Assembly (NCBI GenBank): GCA_019634595.1
Contig: JAHCBC010000002.1
Span: forward strand, 310,001 to 374,000
From: Akkermansiaceae bacterium
Lineage (GTDB): Bacteria; Verrucomicrobiota; Verrucomicrobiia; Verrucomicrobiales; Akkermansiaceae
Direction of reading: 5' to 3'
DNA: 64,000 bases
Made by a program: the position numbers and the translations under genes. Positions 17,852 through 26,583 of the stretch are shown piece after piece. The first letter of the stretch is position 1; each line of letters begins with the position of its first letter. Under the pieces are notes generated by a model. That model made no database searches, had not been told where the DNA came from, and worked only from the letters and a program-made list of their open reading frames with translations.

Positions 17852-19033
17852 TCACACGAAGCGCACGGCGTGCTTCTTGGAAAGCTTCAGCACATCCCCG
17901 GCGGCCGGGGCCACGGCGGCGGAAGGCTCGGTGAGCTTCTCCCCGTTGAGCTGGACGGAGCCGGAGGTGATGAACTGCTTCCGCAGCTCGCCGTTGGACT
18001 TCTCCAGGCCGAAGGCGGTCCTGAACGCATGGGCGGTGAGCGTGAGCACGTTCAGCTCACCCGGCAGATCCGCGAGGGAAAGCTCCGGGAGTTCCGCGGC
18101 GGCGAGATCTTTTTTCGAGAAGCGGGTGTCCCAATCCGCGCGCGCGGTTTGCCCGACCTCCTCGCCATGGTAGCGGGCGGTGAGTTTCTCCGCGAGAGCC
18201 TTCTTCGCCTCCATCGGGTGGATGGCAGCATCCAGTGCCACGCCCAGCAGGAGCTGGTAGTAGCGGACCATGAGCTCGTCGGACACGCTCATCAGCTTGC
18301 CGAACATTTCGGCGGGCGGCTCGTCCACACCGACGTAGTTGCCGTAGGACTTCGACATCTTCTTCACGCCATCCAGTCCCTCGAGCAGCGGCATGGTGAT
18401 GACGGTCTGCTGCGGCATCCCTTCCTCCTTCTGCAGGTCGCGGCCGACGAGGAGGTTGAAAAGCTGGTCGGTGCCACCGAGTTCGACATCGGCGCGGACT
18501 TCGACGGAATCCCAGCCCTGGACGATGGGGTACTGGATCTCGTGCAGGCGGACTTCCTGCCCCTTGTCGATGCGGTTCTTGAAGTCCTCGCGTTGGAGCA
18601 TCTGCTGCATCGTCACGCGGCCGTTCAGACGGAGAACGTCTTCGAACGTCATCTTGCGGAACCAGTCACCGTTGTAGACGACCTCGGTCTTTTCCTGGTC
18701 GAGCAGCTTGAAGATCTGGTCGGTGTAGGTGCGGGCATTGACGAGCACCGCCTCACGGGTGAGGGGAGGGCGGGTCGCGGAGCGCCCGGACGGGTCCCCG
18801 ATGGTGGCGGTGAAGTCCCCGATGATGATGACGATCTGGTGGCCGAGTTCCTGGAACTGGCGCATTTTCTCGAAAACGACGGTATGCCCGAGGTGGATGT
18901 CCGGTGTGGTCGGGTCCAGTCCCAGCTTCACGCGCAGCGGGCGGCCGAGCCTGAGCTTTTCCAGCAGTTCCTTTTCCGAAAGGACCTTGGCGGTGCCGGC
19001 GGTGAGAATGGCGAGTTGTTCTTCTGGCGTCAC
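17852..19033 (-). CDS. tyrS: Tyrosyl-tRNA synthetase
   Basis: This is the class I enzyme that charges tRNA-Tyr. The HIGH signature appears as HLGH (in DPTTPDIHLGHTVVFEKMRQ), the KMSKS loop as KKMSKSYGN, and the C-terminal 60 residues hold an S4-like RNA-binding domain (RKQFITSGSVQLNG). The GTG at 19033 (VTPEEQLAIL) gives 393 residues and fits the family N-terminus. An in-frame ATG at 19105 would add 24 Pro/Arg-rich residues that do not align with relatives; the true start is one of these. The gene converges with the DUF1592 gene, 18 bp away. Confidence 0.93.
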   Translation of the reverse strand: MTPEEQLAILTAGTAKVLSEKELLEKLRLGRPLRVKLGLDPTTPDIHLGHTVVFEKMRQFQELGHQIVIIIGDFTATIGDPSGRSATRPPLTREAVLVNARTYTDQIFKLLDQEKTEVVYNGDWFRKMTFEDVLRLNGRVTMQQMLQREDFKNRIDKGQEVRLHEIQYPIVQGWDSVEVRADVELGGTDQLFNLLVGRDLQKEEGMPQQTVITMPLLEGLDGVKKMSKSYGNYVGVDEPPAEMFGKLMSVSDELMVRYYQLLLGVALDAAIHPMEAKKALAEKLTARYHGEEVGQTARADWDTRFSKKDLAAAELPELSLADLPGELNVLTLTAHAFRTAFGLEKSNGELRKQFITSGSVQLNGEKLTEPSAAVAPAAGDVLKLSKKHAVRFV

Positions 19034-19143
19034 GGGGCGGGGATTTAGAGCGTGGATCGCGCCGCGGGCAAGGCGGAAGGGAAGGGGAACTTGACCGGCC
19101 GCCATGGATGGGTTAATGGGGTAGCGGACCCAAAACCCTGTTT

Positions 19144-19920
19144 ATGAAATTCGGCAACCGCATTCTGGGGGCCTGTCTGGCCGCTACCTTCACCCTGATC
19201 GGCACGGAGTCATCCGTAGCCGCCACGCTCTTTCTCGACGCGACGGAGAAATACGACGCGACGATGGCCACGCCCGTGAACCTCACAGCCAACGGAACCC
19301 AGGACTGGGCCTACTGGGCTTCCAGTTCCGGAACGGTGGTGTCCGCACCGCTCGCACCGACCAACCGGAAGAGCGGCGCGACCCTCATCAGCGGACTTAC
19401 CAATGTCAACGGCACCGGTCTGCGGGGATCGACCACGGCGGACGCCCATGGCCGCTACAGTTGGACCGGCGGGACATCGCCTGCAACCGGAACAAACGTG
19501 AACCTCACGGGAGGTCTGGTGTTCAACGACCTGCTGAACTCGAACGGTTCGGGCTTTTCCTTCACCGTGAAGGGTGACCCGACGCAGGACTACTACGTGG
19601 TCCTCTATGCCGGTGGATTCGCGGCTACAGGGGCACTTTCGCTCTCCCTGAATGGCTTGGATGACGTGACCAGCAGCACGCTGACCTTTTCGAACGTCGG
19701 ACCGAAACAGGTGGCGGCCTACCAGATCGTCTTCCGCCCGGACAGCGCGGACGACCTGCTGACCGTCCGGTTCACCGCATCCGGCGTCAACAACTCGGCC
19801 AGCCATGTGGGGATCGAGGCGGTGACCGTGGGTCTGCTTCCGGTCATCCCGGAGCCATCATCCGCATTGCTTGGCGGTGTGGCCTCGCTGTTGCTGTTCC
19901 GCCGCCGGAGGGTGTCCTGA
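19144..19920 (+). CDS. PEP-CTERM-sorted exported protein
   Basis: The 258-residue protein starts with a signal peptide (FGNRILGACLAATFTLIGTESSVAA) and ends with VIPEPSSALLGGVASLLLFRRRR, a textbook PEP-CTERM tail. The middle is Thr/Ser/Gly-rich and beta-stranded. It is divergent from tyrS and followed by a DUF4198-like gene. No function can be assigned beyond surface location by exosortase sorting. Confidence 0.8.
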   Translation: MKFGNRILGACLAATFTLIGTESSVAATLFLDATEKYDATMATPVNLTANGTQDWAYWASSSGTVVSAPLAPTNRKSGATLISGLTNVNGTGLRGSTTADAHGRYSWTGGTSPATGTNVNLTGGLVFNDLLNSNGSGFSFTVKGDPTQDYYVVLYAGGFAATGALSLSLNGLDDVTSSTLTFSNVGPKQVAAYQIVFRPDSADDLLTVRFTASGVNNSASHVGIEAVTVGLLPVIPEPSSALLGGVASLLLFRRRRVS

Positions 19921-19990
19921 CGGCAACGAATGATTGGTGAAACACAACCGTGCGTTCGCGGAGCGACGGTCGCCCCGCCATAGTAGGGGG

Positions 19991-20713
19991 ATGAAAAAGC
20001 AACGTCTTACCCGGTCTTTCTGGCTTTCCTGGATCATTGGCGGCGGAGCGGCCCTGCTCTCCCTGCAGGCCGCCTCCGCCCACCAGTTCTGGCTGGAGAA
20101 GTCCGAGGACGGGAAATTCATCGCCCGCTTCGGTGAGGCGGGATCCAATGGCGAGAAGCCCGGCTACGAGAAATCCCCGGGCGTGCTGGACAAGATGCAG
20201 GGCATCTCCGTGTGGTCCATGTATCCGGCGAAGTCGGGGATCGAGCCGGAACTCTACAAGGCGAAGCCGCAGGAGGATGGCTTCCTGATCGAGGAGGCAT
20301 CCGCGAAGCTGCCGCTCCTGGCGCAGACCGCATTTCCCGTCCGGAAGCGCGCGGCGACGGCGGACCGTCCGGCGTCCGCCAGCTTCACCACCGCCTTCGC
20401 CCGCTGGCAGCCTGCGGGCGCGGTGGGGGAACCCACCACCACGCTCGACCTGATCCCGGCGGCGGAAGGCGGGAAAGCCACGGTCTATTACAAGGGCAAG
20501 CCGGTGGCCGGAGCGAGCGTCACGCTTTTCTCACCCACAGCGGAGCCGGTGTCGATGGAGTCCGGCGCGGATGGTACCGTCACCTACAAAACCGGAGGCA
20601 AAGGCGACTTCATCCTGTGGGCACACCACAGCGAGCCCGCGACGGGAACCTACCTGGGCACGGAATACACCGCCCTCAGCTACATGATCTGCCTCTGCTG
20701 GCGCGCGGAGTGA
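19991..20713 (+). CDS. Exported DUF4198-like (NikM-type) protein
   Basis: The 240-residue protein has a basic signal peptide (MKKQRLTRSFWLSWIIGGGAALLSLQAASA) cleaved just before HQFWLEK. The N-terminal His plus FWLE pattern and the later carboxypeptidase-regulatory-like module (VYYKGKPVAGASVTLFSPTAEP, then a DGTVTYKT turn) are the hallmarks of DUF4198 proteins, which are tied to cobalt or nickel uptake in other bacteria. The ATG at 19991 is preceded by GTAGGGGG, a possible ribosome binding site. No transporter genes are adjacent, so metal transport is only a family-level suggestion. Confidence 0.7.
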   Translation: MKKQRLTRSFWLSWIIGGGAALLSLQAASAHQFWLEKSEDGKFIARFGEAGSNGEKPGYEKSPGVLDKMQGISVWSMYPAKSGIEPELYKAKPQEDGFLIEEASAKLPLLAQTAFPVRKRAATADRPASASFTTAFARWQPAGAVGEPTTTLDLIPAAEGGKATVYYKGKPVAGASVTLFSPTAEPVSMESGADGTVTYKTGGKGDFILWAHHSEPATGTYLGTEYTALSYMICLCWRAE

Positions 20714-20725
20714 CGGGACTGGACC

Positions 20726-20746
20726 GGCCGGGGCACTCCCCCGGCC
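20726..20746. terminator. Possible bidirectional terminator hairpin
   Basis: A perfect 8-bp stem GGCCGGGG / CCCCGGCC with loop CACTC lies between two converging genes. There is no T-run on either side, so it may work weakly or with Rho. Confidence 0.5.
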
Positions 20747-20753
20747 ATCCGGA

Positions 20754-21398
20754 TCACTCGACGACGACCGTGCTGCCGAGCTTCATCTTGGAATAGACGA
20801 GCGGCATGATCTTGCTCGGCCCGCGGATGCAGGCGTGGGAGGCGGGATAGCGCTTCACCGGACCGATGTGGTGGCCCACGCCGTCCCAGGTCAGGCGCAT
20901 CCAGTAGCGCATCGGCGCACCGACGAACTTGCCCCCTTCGGGGATCGGGTCGTTGATGGCATCGGCATCGCCGTTCACGGTGTTGCCTTCCGCATCCAGG
21001 ATGCGGCCGTAGCGGTTGGAGCTCTTGTCCACGACCTTCTCGAGGATCTTGTAGGTGCCGGGAGGCGTCGGGCGGCTCTTGATGCCGGAGCAGATGGGGT
21101 AGTCCATGACGACCTCAGCCCCATTCTTCAGCATGCCGCGCTGGGTCTTCAGATCGATGAAGATGTTCGAGTTGGAATCGTTCGTCTTCGAGAGCAGTTC
21201 CTCGTTTCTCCAGACATCATAGGTCTTCGGATAGTCCTTCCGCGCCTTGAAGTGGTCGTAGGTCCCCTCCGGATACGGGTTCTGGTATTCGTCGCTCTTT
21301 TTGTCGAGGGTCACGGGATCGACCTTCGTCGCACAGCTTGCCAGGAACAGGGCACCGAGTGCCGCGGAAAATTGGAGGATCAGACGTGCTTTGCTCAT
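20754..21398 (-). CDS. L,D-transpeptidase (YkuD domain) lipoprotein
   Basis: The 214-residue protein begins with a lipoprotein signal (MSKARLILQFSAALGALFLASC, lipobox LASC at residues 19-22). The YkuD domain covers about 70-214: the strand FIDLKTQRGML, the PTPPGTYKI segment and the catalytic stretch HIGPVKRYPASHACIRGP. The catalytic Cys and the preceding His are present; the usual SHGC is SHAC here, a mild substitution. L,D-transpeptidases cross-link peptidoglycan at 3-3 bonds or anchor lipoproteins to it, in the periplasm. The ATG at 21398 is chosen for the lipoprotein signal over an in-frame start at 21449. Confidence 0.88.
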   Translation of the reverse strand: MSKARLILQFSAALGALFLASCATKVDPVTLDKKSDEYQNPYPEGTYDHFKARKDYPKTYDVWRNEELLSKTNDSNSNIFIDLKTQRGMLKNGAEVVMDYPICSGIKSRPTPPGTYKILEKVVDKSSNRYGRILDAEGNTVNGDADAINDPIPEGGKFVGAPMRYWMRLTWDGVGHHIGPVKRYPASHACIRGPSKIMPLVYSKMKLGSTVVVE

Positions 21399-21459
21399 GG
21401 GGACGTGGAAGACGCGGGGGTTCCTACCCCGGCAGCCGTGAAAATGCAACGATTCGATT

Positions 21460-22122
21460 CTAACGGAAGAACGCGTCGTAAAAGGCGGTCGCAGTCAGGC
21501 GGCTTCCCACGCGGGTGGGATGGCTGCCGTCCGGCTGGAAAAGCCCCTCGCCCCTGCCTGCGGAAATCTCACGTTCCCAGTAGTCTCCGGCGGGCACAAC
21601 CAGCAGGCCGCCCGCATTCCGCGAAGCGGCCAGGTAGCCGTCGCGGACCTTCGGATTCATCGTGGCGAAGGAATCCCGCCGCCCCCAGGTCTGGTAAAGC
21701 ACGGGAATGGCCCCGGCGGCACGCGCCTCCGCCGCCAACGCCCGCACGGCGGGGAACATCTCCCGGTCCCGTAACAGGCTGAATTTCGCGGGATTGAGGC
21801 TGAATTCCTGCAACACCACGATGTCCCATTTCCCGCTGCGGATCTTCCGCAGGGTCGGTCCGTGCCGGGCGTGGCGGGCCAGCGTCCAGCCGCTGTGGGT
21901 GGAGTGGCCGGTGCGGATGGTCCTGCCATTCTCCGCGGCCACCTCGCGCAGGGCGGCGGGCACCCCGAACGAGTAGCTGTTGCCGATGAAAAGGATGGAA
22001 GGTTCAGCTTTTCCGCGCAGGCGGTCACGCACCTCGCGGCGGGCGTCCGTCATGGGGCGCGGCTGGTGGACCAAGGGGGCGCAGGCACCGAGAAGAAGGA
22101 AAAGGGAGAGCAGGAATTTCAT
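21460..22122 (-). CDS. SGNH/GDSL-type hydrolase lipoprotein
   Basis: The 220-residue protein has a lipoprotein signal (MKFLLSLFLLLGAC, lipobox LGAC). ILFIGNSYSFG holds the nucleophile-serine block of SGNH hydrolases (block I), an Asn appears later (around LQEFSLNPAKF), and DGSHPTRVG near the end is the catalytic Asp-x-x-His block. Esterase activity on an acyl or acetyl group in the envelope is likely. The start overlaps the stop of the upstream recombinase gene by four bases (22119-22122), so the two are probably translated from one message. Confidence 0.8.
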   Translation of the reverse strand: MKFLLSLFLLLGACAPLVHQPRPMTDARREVRDRLRGKAEPSILFIGNSYSFGVPAALREVAAENGRTIRTGHSTHSGWTLARHARHGPTLRKIRSGKWDIVVLQEFSLNPAKFSLLRDREMFPAVRALAAEARAAGAIPVLYQTWGRRDSFATMNPKVRDGYLAASRNAGGLLVVPAGDYWEREISAGRGEGLFQPDGSHPTRVGSRLTATAFYDAFFR

Positions 22123-23012
22123 GCGCGGGGGTGGGCGGTATCGTAGGCTTCCTTCAGCCGCTCCTTTGTGACGTGGGTGTAGATCTGGGTGGTGGAGAGC
22201 GAGGAATGCCCCAGCAGGGACTGGACGCTGCGCAGGTCCGCACCCGCGTCGAGCAGGTGCGTGGCAAAGGAATGCCGCAGCTTGTGGGGGGAGATCCGGA
22301 ACGGAATGGAGCTGAGTTTCAGATACTTCTTCAGCAGGAGATCGATCGCCTGCTGGGTGATGCGCTTGCGGTGGCTGCTCAGGAACAGGGGTCCGGAGAC
22401 AACCGCCGCCTCCGTCCGGTAGCGCTGAATGGCCGCGAGCGCAGGTCCGCCGATGGGCACAATCCGCTCCTTCGATCCTTTGCCCGTGACACGGACCGTC
22501 TCCCCGAGAAAGTCGATGTCGCTGACATCCAGCGAGATCAGCTCGGAAATCCGCAGGCCACTGGAGTAGAACAGCTCCAGGATCGCCGCATCCCGCATCG
22601 GCATCCAGGAGTAAGCCGCCTTTCCGGGCGGAACCCGCAGCGGCAGGGTGAGCAGTTCATCGATCTGGGAAACGCTTAGCACCACCGGCAGAGACTTCTC
22701 CGGCTTCGGCAGTTGTACCTCCGCCACCGGACTGCGTCCCAGCCCGCGCCGGAGCACCAGGTATTTGTAGAACGAGCGCAGCGCGGCGAACCGCAGGCGG
22801 ATGGTGGACCGCTTGAAGTCCTGCTTCATCAGATGGAACAGGTAGTCCCGGAAATCATCCGCGGAGGCATCCCGCCAACCGCCGAACTTCCCGCCCCGCC
22901 ACGTGCGGTAGGCGGCCAGCGCCTCACGGTAGTTCGCAAGCGTGCGGGGCGAGGCACTTTTCTCCGTCCCTTGGAAGGACAGGAAATCCGTTTCGTCCGC
23001 TTCGCTCATCAA
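22119..23012 (-). CDS. Tyrosine recombinase (XerC/XerD-like)
   Basis: The 297-residue protein has an N-terminal SAM-like core-binding domain (about 13-105: ASPRTLANYREALAAY ... RFAALRSFYKYLVLRRGL) and a C-terminal catalytic domain. Visible catalytic residues: Arg in SSGLRISEL, Lys in GKGSKER, His-x-x-Arg in HKLRHSFATHLL, His in LLGHSSLSTT, and the Tyr nucleophile in QIYTHV. Size and layout fit chromosome-dimer resolution recombinases. No mobile genes flank it, which supports the housekeeping XerC/D role over that of an integrase. Confidence 0.88.
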   Translation of the reverse strand: MMSEADETDFLSFQGTEKSASPRTLANYREALAAYRTWRGGKFGGWRDASADDFRDYLFHLMKQDFKRSTIRLRFAALRSFYKYLVLRRGLGRSPVAEVQLPKPEKSLPVVLSVSQIDELLTLPLRVPPGKAAYSWMPMRDAAILELFYSSGLRISELISLDVSDIDFLGETVRVTGKGSKERIVPIGGPALAAIQRYRTEAAVVSGPLFLSSHRKRITQQAIDLLLKKYLKLSSIPFRISPHKLRHSFATHLLDAGADLRSVQSLLGHSSLSTTQIYTHVTKERLKEAYDTAHPRA

Positions 23013-23047
23013 GGCCTGAGATTAGTGAGGAATACTTAATTTCCAAG

Positions 23048-23941
23048 TCATTTGAAATGATCCCACCCACCCTTGAGAGGCATCCCTCCCCCTTCGGCGG
23101 TCATTTCCCCGATGACGGTGAGCGGAAGATCCGGAAACTCCACGGACCATCGGGCAAGGAGATCCGCAACCTGCCCGGCAGGAAGGGTGAACAACAGCTC
23201 GAAGTCCTCGCCGTCGCCGATGGCCTGGTCCGGAGTGCAGTCAGGCGAAACGGGCAGCGAGGATTCGTCGATCCGGAAACCGCAGCCGGACGCGGAGGCC
23301 AGCCGGGGCAGGTCCTGGCCCAGCCCGTCGGAAAGATCCATCATGGCGGATGGCTTGAAATGGCGGACCAGCCACGCCGCTTCACCGATGCGCGGGGTGA
23401 AATCCAGATGCTTCCCGGTGATCGAGCCGCCGAGGCGGCCGGTGACGATCACCGCATCCCCGGCGCATGCGGTTGACCGGAGGACGAGGTGCGATCTCGA
23501 CACCTTTCCCGTCGCGGCGATGGAGATGACGGCGGCGGATCCGTCCGGGACCGACGATGTTTCACCGCCAGCCAGCAAGCCGCCGAATTTCCCGAGACAG
23601 TCGCCCATCCCGCGATAGACCTCCTCGATCCACTCCACGGCGGTGGATTTCGGCAATGCCAGCGTGACCAGGAAATGCTCCGGCACCCCGCCCATCGCGG
23701 CGAAGTCGGAAATGACCCGCGCCACCGCCTTCCAGCCCACCGCACGGGGCGGGGCGTCCGGCAGGAAATGCACGCGCTCCACCAGCGCGTCCGTCTTGAG
23801 GAGCTGGAGGGTGTCCGACTCCGGACCGGGATCGATGACCGAGCAGTCGTCCCCAGGGCCTGAGGCATCCGGCGCGTGCGGCACCAGCGCCACCAGCCGT
23901 GCGATGAGCGCATCCTCTCCGATGTCCCGGAGCTGCTTCAC
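23048..23941 (-). CDS. thiL: Thiamine-monophosphate kinase
   Basis: The enzyme phosphorylates thiamine monophosphate to the diphosphate with ATP. The 297-residue protein starts LRDIGEDALIARL with the family N-terminus and continues with GPGDDCSVID, LLKTDALVERVHF and KAVARVISDFAAMGGVPEHFLV, which contain the metal and ATP contacts of the ThiL/PurM fold. Later motifs are LAGGETSS, VTGRLGGS and MMDLSDGLGQDLPRL. The GTG at 23941 overlaps the TGA of the preceding CPBP gene (GTGA), so translation is coupled. Longer open frames upstream belong to shadow reading through the CPBP gene. Confidence 0.92.
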   Translation of the reverse strand: MKQLRDIGEDALIARLVALVPHAPDASGPGDDCSVIDPGPESDTLQLLKTDALVERVHFLPDAPPRAVGWKAVARVISDFAAMGGVPEHFLVTLALPKSTAVEWIEEVYRGMGDCLGKFGGLLAGGETSSVPDGSAAVISIAATGKVSRSHLVLRSTACAGDAVIVTGRLGGSITGKHLDFTPRIGEAAWLVRHFKPSAMMDLSDGLGQDLPRLASASGCGFRIDESSLPVSPDCTPDQAIGDGEDFELLFTLPAGQVADLLARWSVEFPDLPLTVIGEMTAEGGGMPLKGGWDHFK

Positions 23942-24915
23942 TTGGCCGCCTGGTCCAGAAGTTGCGGAAACTGGCGGACGAGGAACTGCATGCCCACCGT
24001 CGCGCCGTTGAAGCAGAAATGGACGGCCACCGGCGCCCAGATGGAGCCGGTTTTCTCGTAAAGCACGGCCAGCACCACGCCGAAGATGAACAGGGGCAGC
24101 AGGGCGGCGAGGCTGCCGTGGGCCGCAGCGAACACCAGCCCCGTGCAGATGGCCGCCATCCACGGACCGGCGAACTTCTTCGCCGCCGGGTAGAGGTAGC
24201 CACGGAACACGATCTCCTCGCTGATGGGGGCCACCAGCACGGCGGCCACCGCCATCAGGATCAGAACCAGCGGGTCGGTCGCCGTCTGCAGGAGCTTCAC
24301 GCTGTCCTGCACGGCTTCCACGCCCAGCGACTCCATCCATTTCATGTAGCCCAGCGCGTGGAGACCACCGAACACCAGCCACATGGTCACCACGGTGGCG
24401 GGCGCGATGAGGAACACCCACGGCCAGTGCTTCCACCGCAAGCCCAGCCAGGAGACCGGACCGATGCGGAAAAGGATGACCGCCAGCGTGATCATCGTGA
24501 GGGTGGCGTGGAAAACGATCGAGCCGAGCAGCACTCCGGGAGTGAAGGAAACCTTGTCCGCATCCACCGCCGTGTTGGACACGCTCATGGCCGCGAAGAT
24601 CACGAAAATGCCGGCCATCCACAGGAAATCCAGCTTCCGGTAGGGCCAGGTCGGAACGCCCCGGGTATCAGGAACGGGAACAGGGGCCGCCCGGGGAGCC
24701 ACATACGGCCCGCCATACATGGGAGGGACCGGCGGCGGCAGTGAGGAGGGTGGAGCCTGCGGCAAGCCGCCATGTCCACCTTCCTGCGGAGCCTCCGTTT
24801 CCGAAAGGACAGGCTCCTTTTCCCTCCTCGCCCAGCGGACAAGCGCCGCCACCACGAACAAACCGAGCGCGACGGAAAAGGTGGCGATGAGAACGGGAGC
24901 GGTCGGATCGGACAT
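23938..24915 (-). CDS. CPBP-family intramembrane protease
   Basis: The 325-residue membrane protein has an N-terminal helix, a proline-rich cytoplasmic or periplasmic linker (about 40-90) and six or so further helices. The CPBP (CAAX protease and bacteriocin-processing, Abi) motifs are present: EEIVFRGYLYP (EExxxR), FAAAHG (FxxxH) and HFCFN (HxxxN/B). The fold is that of the Rce1 protease; targets in bacteria are mostly unknown. The ATG at 24915 faces a second CPBP gene 24 bp away, transcribed in the opposite direction. It overlaps thiL downstream. Confidence 0.85.
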   Translation of the reverse strand: MSDPTAPVLIATFSVALGLFVVAALVRWARREKEPVLSETEAPQEGGHGGLPQAPPSSLPPPVPPMYGGPYVAPRAAPVPVPDTRGVPTWPYRKLDFLWMAGIFVIFAAMSVSNTAVDADKVSFTPGVLLGSIVFHATLTMITLAVILFRIGPVSWLGLRWKHWPWVFLIAPATVVTMWLVFGGLHALGYMKWMESLGVEAVQDSVKLLQTATDPLVLILMAVAAVLVAPISEEIVFRGYLYPAAKKFAGPWMAAICTGLVFAAAHGSLAALLPLFIFGVVLAVLYEKTGSIWAPVAVHFCFNGATVGMQFLVRQFPQLLDQAAK

Positions 24916-24939
24916 GCGGTGGGAACTTTGTGGAATCTG

Positions 24940-26391
24940 ATGCCATGCCGGTGGTTTCACCAGCGGGAAAATGCGGCGGCGGTTGCAGGGACGGCGACCG
25001 GTGGCTACAGGCTTGTCATCACCGAAACTCCCGCGGATGCTTTTCCCATCGTAACGGTCAGGACAAGCAGCGGCCAGCCGGAGAATGCCTACCGCAAGGT
25101 GCTCCGCAGGAATATCCCGGATCCCATGGTCGCCCTGCTGGCCTTCATCCTCGGGATCTGGATGTGGAACCACTATTTCAGCCCGCTGGATGGCTACCCA
25201 CCCGGGACAGAGGAAGTCGCGCTCCTGAAGATCGACCGGGAACTCCGGTTGGCGGATGCCATGGAGAACGACCCTGCGTGGATGCGGCGGCTGGCCGGCC
25301 TGAAGGACACCGGCACGGAACTGCGCAACGCCTTGGCCGCGCTGGACAAGCTCAGGGACCACAACGCACTGGGCGGTGCCGGCCTGCTGGCCTACCCCGT
25401 CATCCGGGCGGAACTGGAAGGCGTGCCGGTCCATTCCATGATGGACCGCATGGGCGTCGCCGCATCGGATGATCCGGAGGCTCCCGTATGGGAGAGGGGA
25501 AGCTGGTGGCGGGCGAAAATGATCGCCGCGGACATCGGGCCGCAGCCCGCACCCCGCTGGAAGGAAAAGTATGACGCCAGCCTGCGCACGCTGCGTTTCC
25601 GCTCCCTTGCAGCGTCCTCGGTGGCGGCCGCGGTGGTGCTGGCCGGACTGTGCTCCGCGCCGTTTGTGCTGGGAAAACGCCCCGTCAACTCCGGCGGGAA
25701 ACGGCGTGGCTACGCCGGGGCGTGGACGCCCGGCCTGGGACTGACGGTTTTCATGGTCGGGACGCTCGCGTGGATCGGCTACATCAGCGCGCTGGGCATC
25801 GGCATCGAGGTGGTGAAGTCGCTGCCTCCGCTGATGGGCCTGGCACTGGACACCGCCGCCCGTCTGCTGCCCACCTTGATCGCCATCGGCTTCCTGTTCA
25901 AACAGCCGAAGCACGCGGTGAGGGTGCTGGGCCTGACCGGCCCGCCGCATTTCCGCATGGTGCTGGCCGTGTATGCCCTGCTCGTTGCCACCGGGGCCGG
26001 GCTGAACCTTCTGCTGGGAGGGGATGACACCGATCCCGGCGCGGGCCTCTCCCTTGCGGACGCGGGGTGGCAGGGGCTGGTGTTCGCCATCGTCTCCGCC
26101 TGTCTGGTGGCACCGGTGGCGGAGGAAATCCTCTACCGCGGGGTGCTGTTCCGCTCCCTCGCCAACCGGACCGGCATCCTGGCCGCCGCCGCCCTCTCAG
26201 CGGTCATTTTTTCCTCCGTCCATTTCTATGACCTGCACGGCTTCCTGAGTGTGGCCATTTTCGGCTTCGCGGCGGCCCTCCTCTACAACGCGACCGGCTC
26301 GCTGATGGCCGCCATCCTCCTGCACGTGCTCCACAACGTCCTCATCAAGATCCCGGTGTGGATCTTCTACCACGCGCGGATCGAATGGTGA
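24940..26391 (+). CDS. Second CPBP-family intramembrane protease
   Basis: The C-terminal half is clearly CPBP: EEILYRGVLFRSL, FSSVHFYDLHGF and HVLHNV give the conserved Glu-Glu, Arg, His and His/Asn residues. The N-terminal half has one helix near MVALLAFILGIWMW and a soluble domain of about 130 residues before the second helix cluster, an arrangement longer than in ordinary CPBP proteins. The start is uncertain: ATG 24940 is closest to the divergent gene, ATG 25126 also lies before the first helix. The two CPBP proteins are not close copies, so the head-to-head order is not a recent duplication. Confidence 0.75.
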   Translation: MPCRWFHQRENAAAVAGTATGGYRLVITETPADAFPIVTVRTSSGQPENAYRKVLRRNIPDPMVALLAFILGIWMWNHYFSPLDGYPPGTEEVALLKIDRELRLADAMENDPAWMRRLAGLKDTGTELRNALAALDKLRDHNALGGAGLLAYPVIRAELEGVPVHSMMDRMGVAASDDPEAPVWERGSWWRAKMIAADIGPQPAPRWKEKYDASLRTLRFRSLAASSVAAAVVLAGLCSAPFVLGKRPVNSGGKRRGYAGAWTPGLGLTVFMVGTLAWIGYISALGIGIEVVKSLPPLMGLALDTAARLLPTLIAIGFLFKQPKHAVRVLGLTGPPHFRMVLAVYALLVATGAGLNLLLGGDDTDPGAGLSLADAGWQGLVFAIVSACLVAPVAEEILYRGVLFRSLANRTGILAAAALSAVIFSSVHFYDLHGFLSVAIFGFAAALLYNATGSLMAAILLHVLHNVLIKIPVWIFYHARIEW

Positions 26392-26402
26392 TCTGGCAGT
26401 CT

Positions 26403-26580
26403 GTGGCTGCGGCGTCCCGCCGCAGGCCGTGGCGATGGCGTCCCGCCATCGTTCTGAGCGCTGTGAGAAGTGAACGCCTCCCTGATCGATTGGATACAGA
26501 AGATTTTGATGTTCGGTGCCATGGTGCGCAGATTGTCCGACTCTCCGGGAAGAATTGCGGCGGGACGCCGCAGGCACGGG
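26403..26580. repeat. REP cluster: a two-hairpin unit and an inverted single unit
   Basis: The unit at 26403-26451 has hairpin 1 CTGCGGCGTCCCGCCGCAG and hairpin 2 GATGGC-gtccc-GCCATC. It is nearly identical to the left end of the transposase element in ispG except in the second stem, where both sides changed together. A single unit in opposite orientation (GCGGCGGGACGCCGC core) sits at 26555-26580. Between is about 100 bp with no gene. Confidence 0.85.
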
Positions 26581-26583
26581 CTG

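Noticed and set aside
22119..23012. Integrase of a genomic island
   Set aside because: No tRNA, att-like repeats or cargo lie next to it and its size and motifs fit XerC/XerD.
23942..24622. N-terminal extension of ThiL
   Set aside because: It lies within the CPBP gene in another frame; the GTGA overlap at 23941 gives the family N-terminus.
24916..25950. Long minus-strand extension upstream of the first CPBP gene
   Set aside because: It is antisense to the second CPBP gene, Arg/His-rich and without motifs, as expected for a shadow of GC-rich coding DNA.
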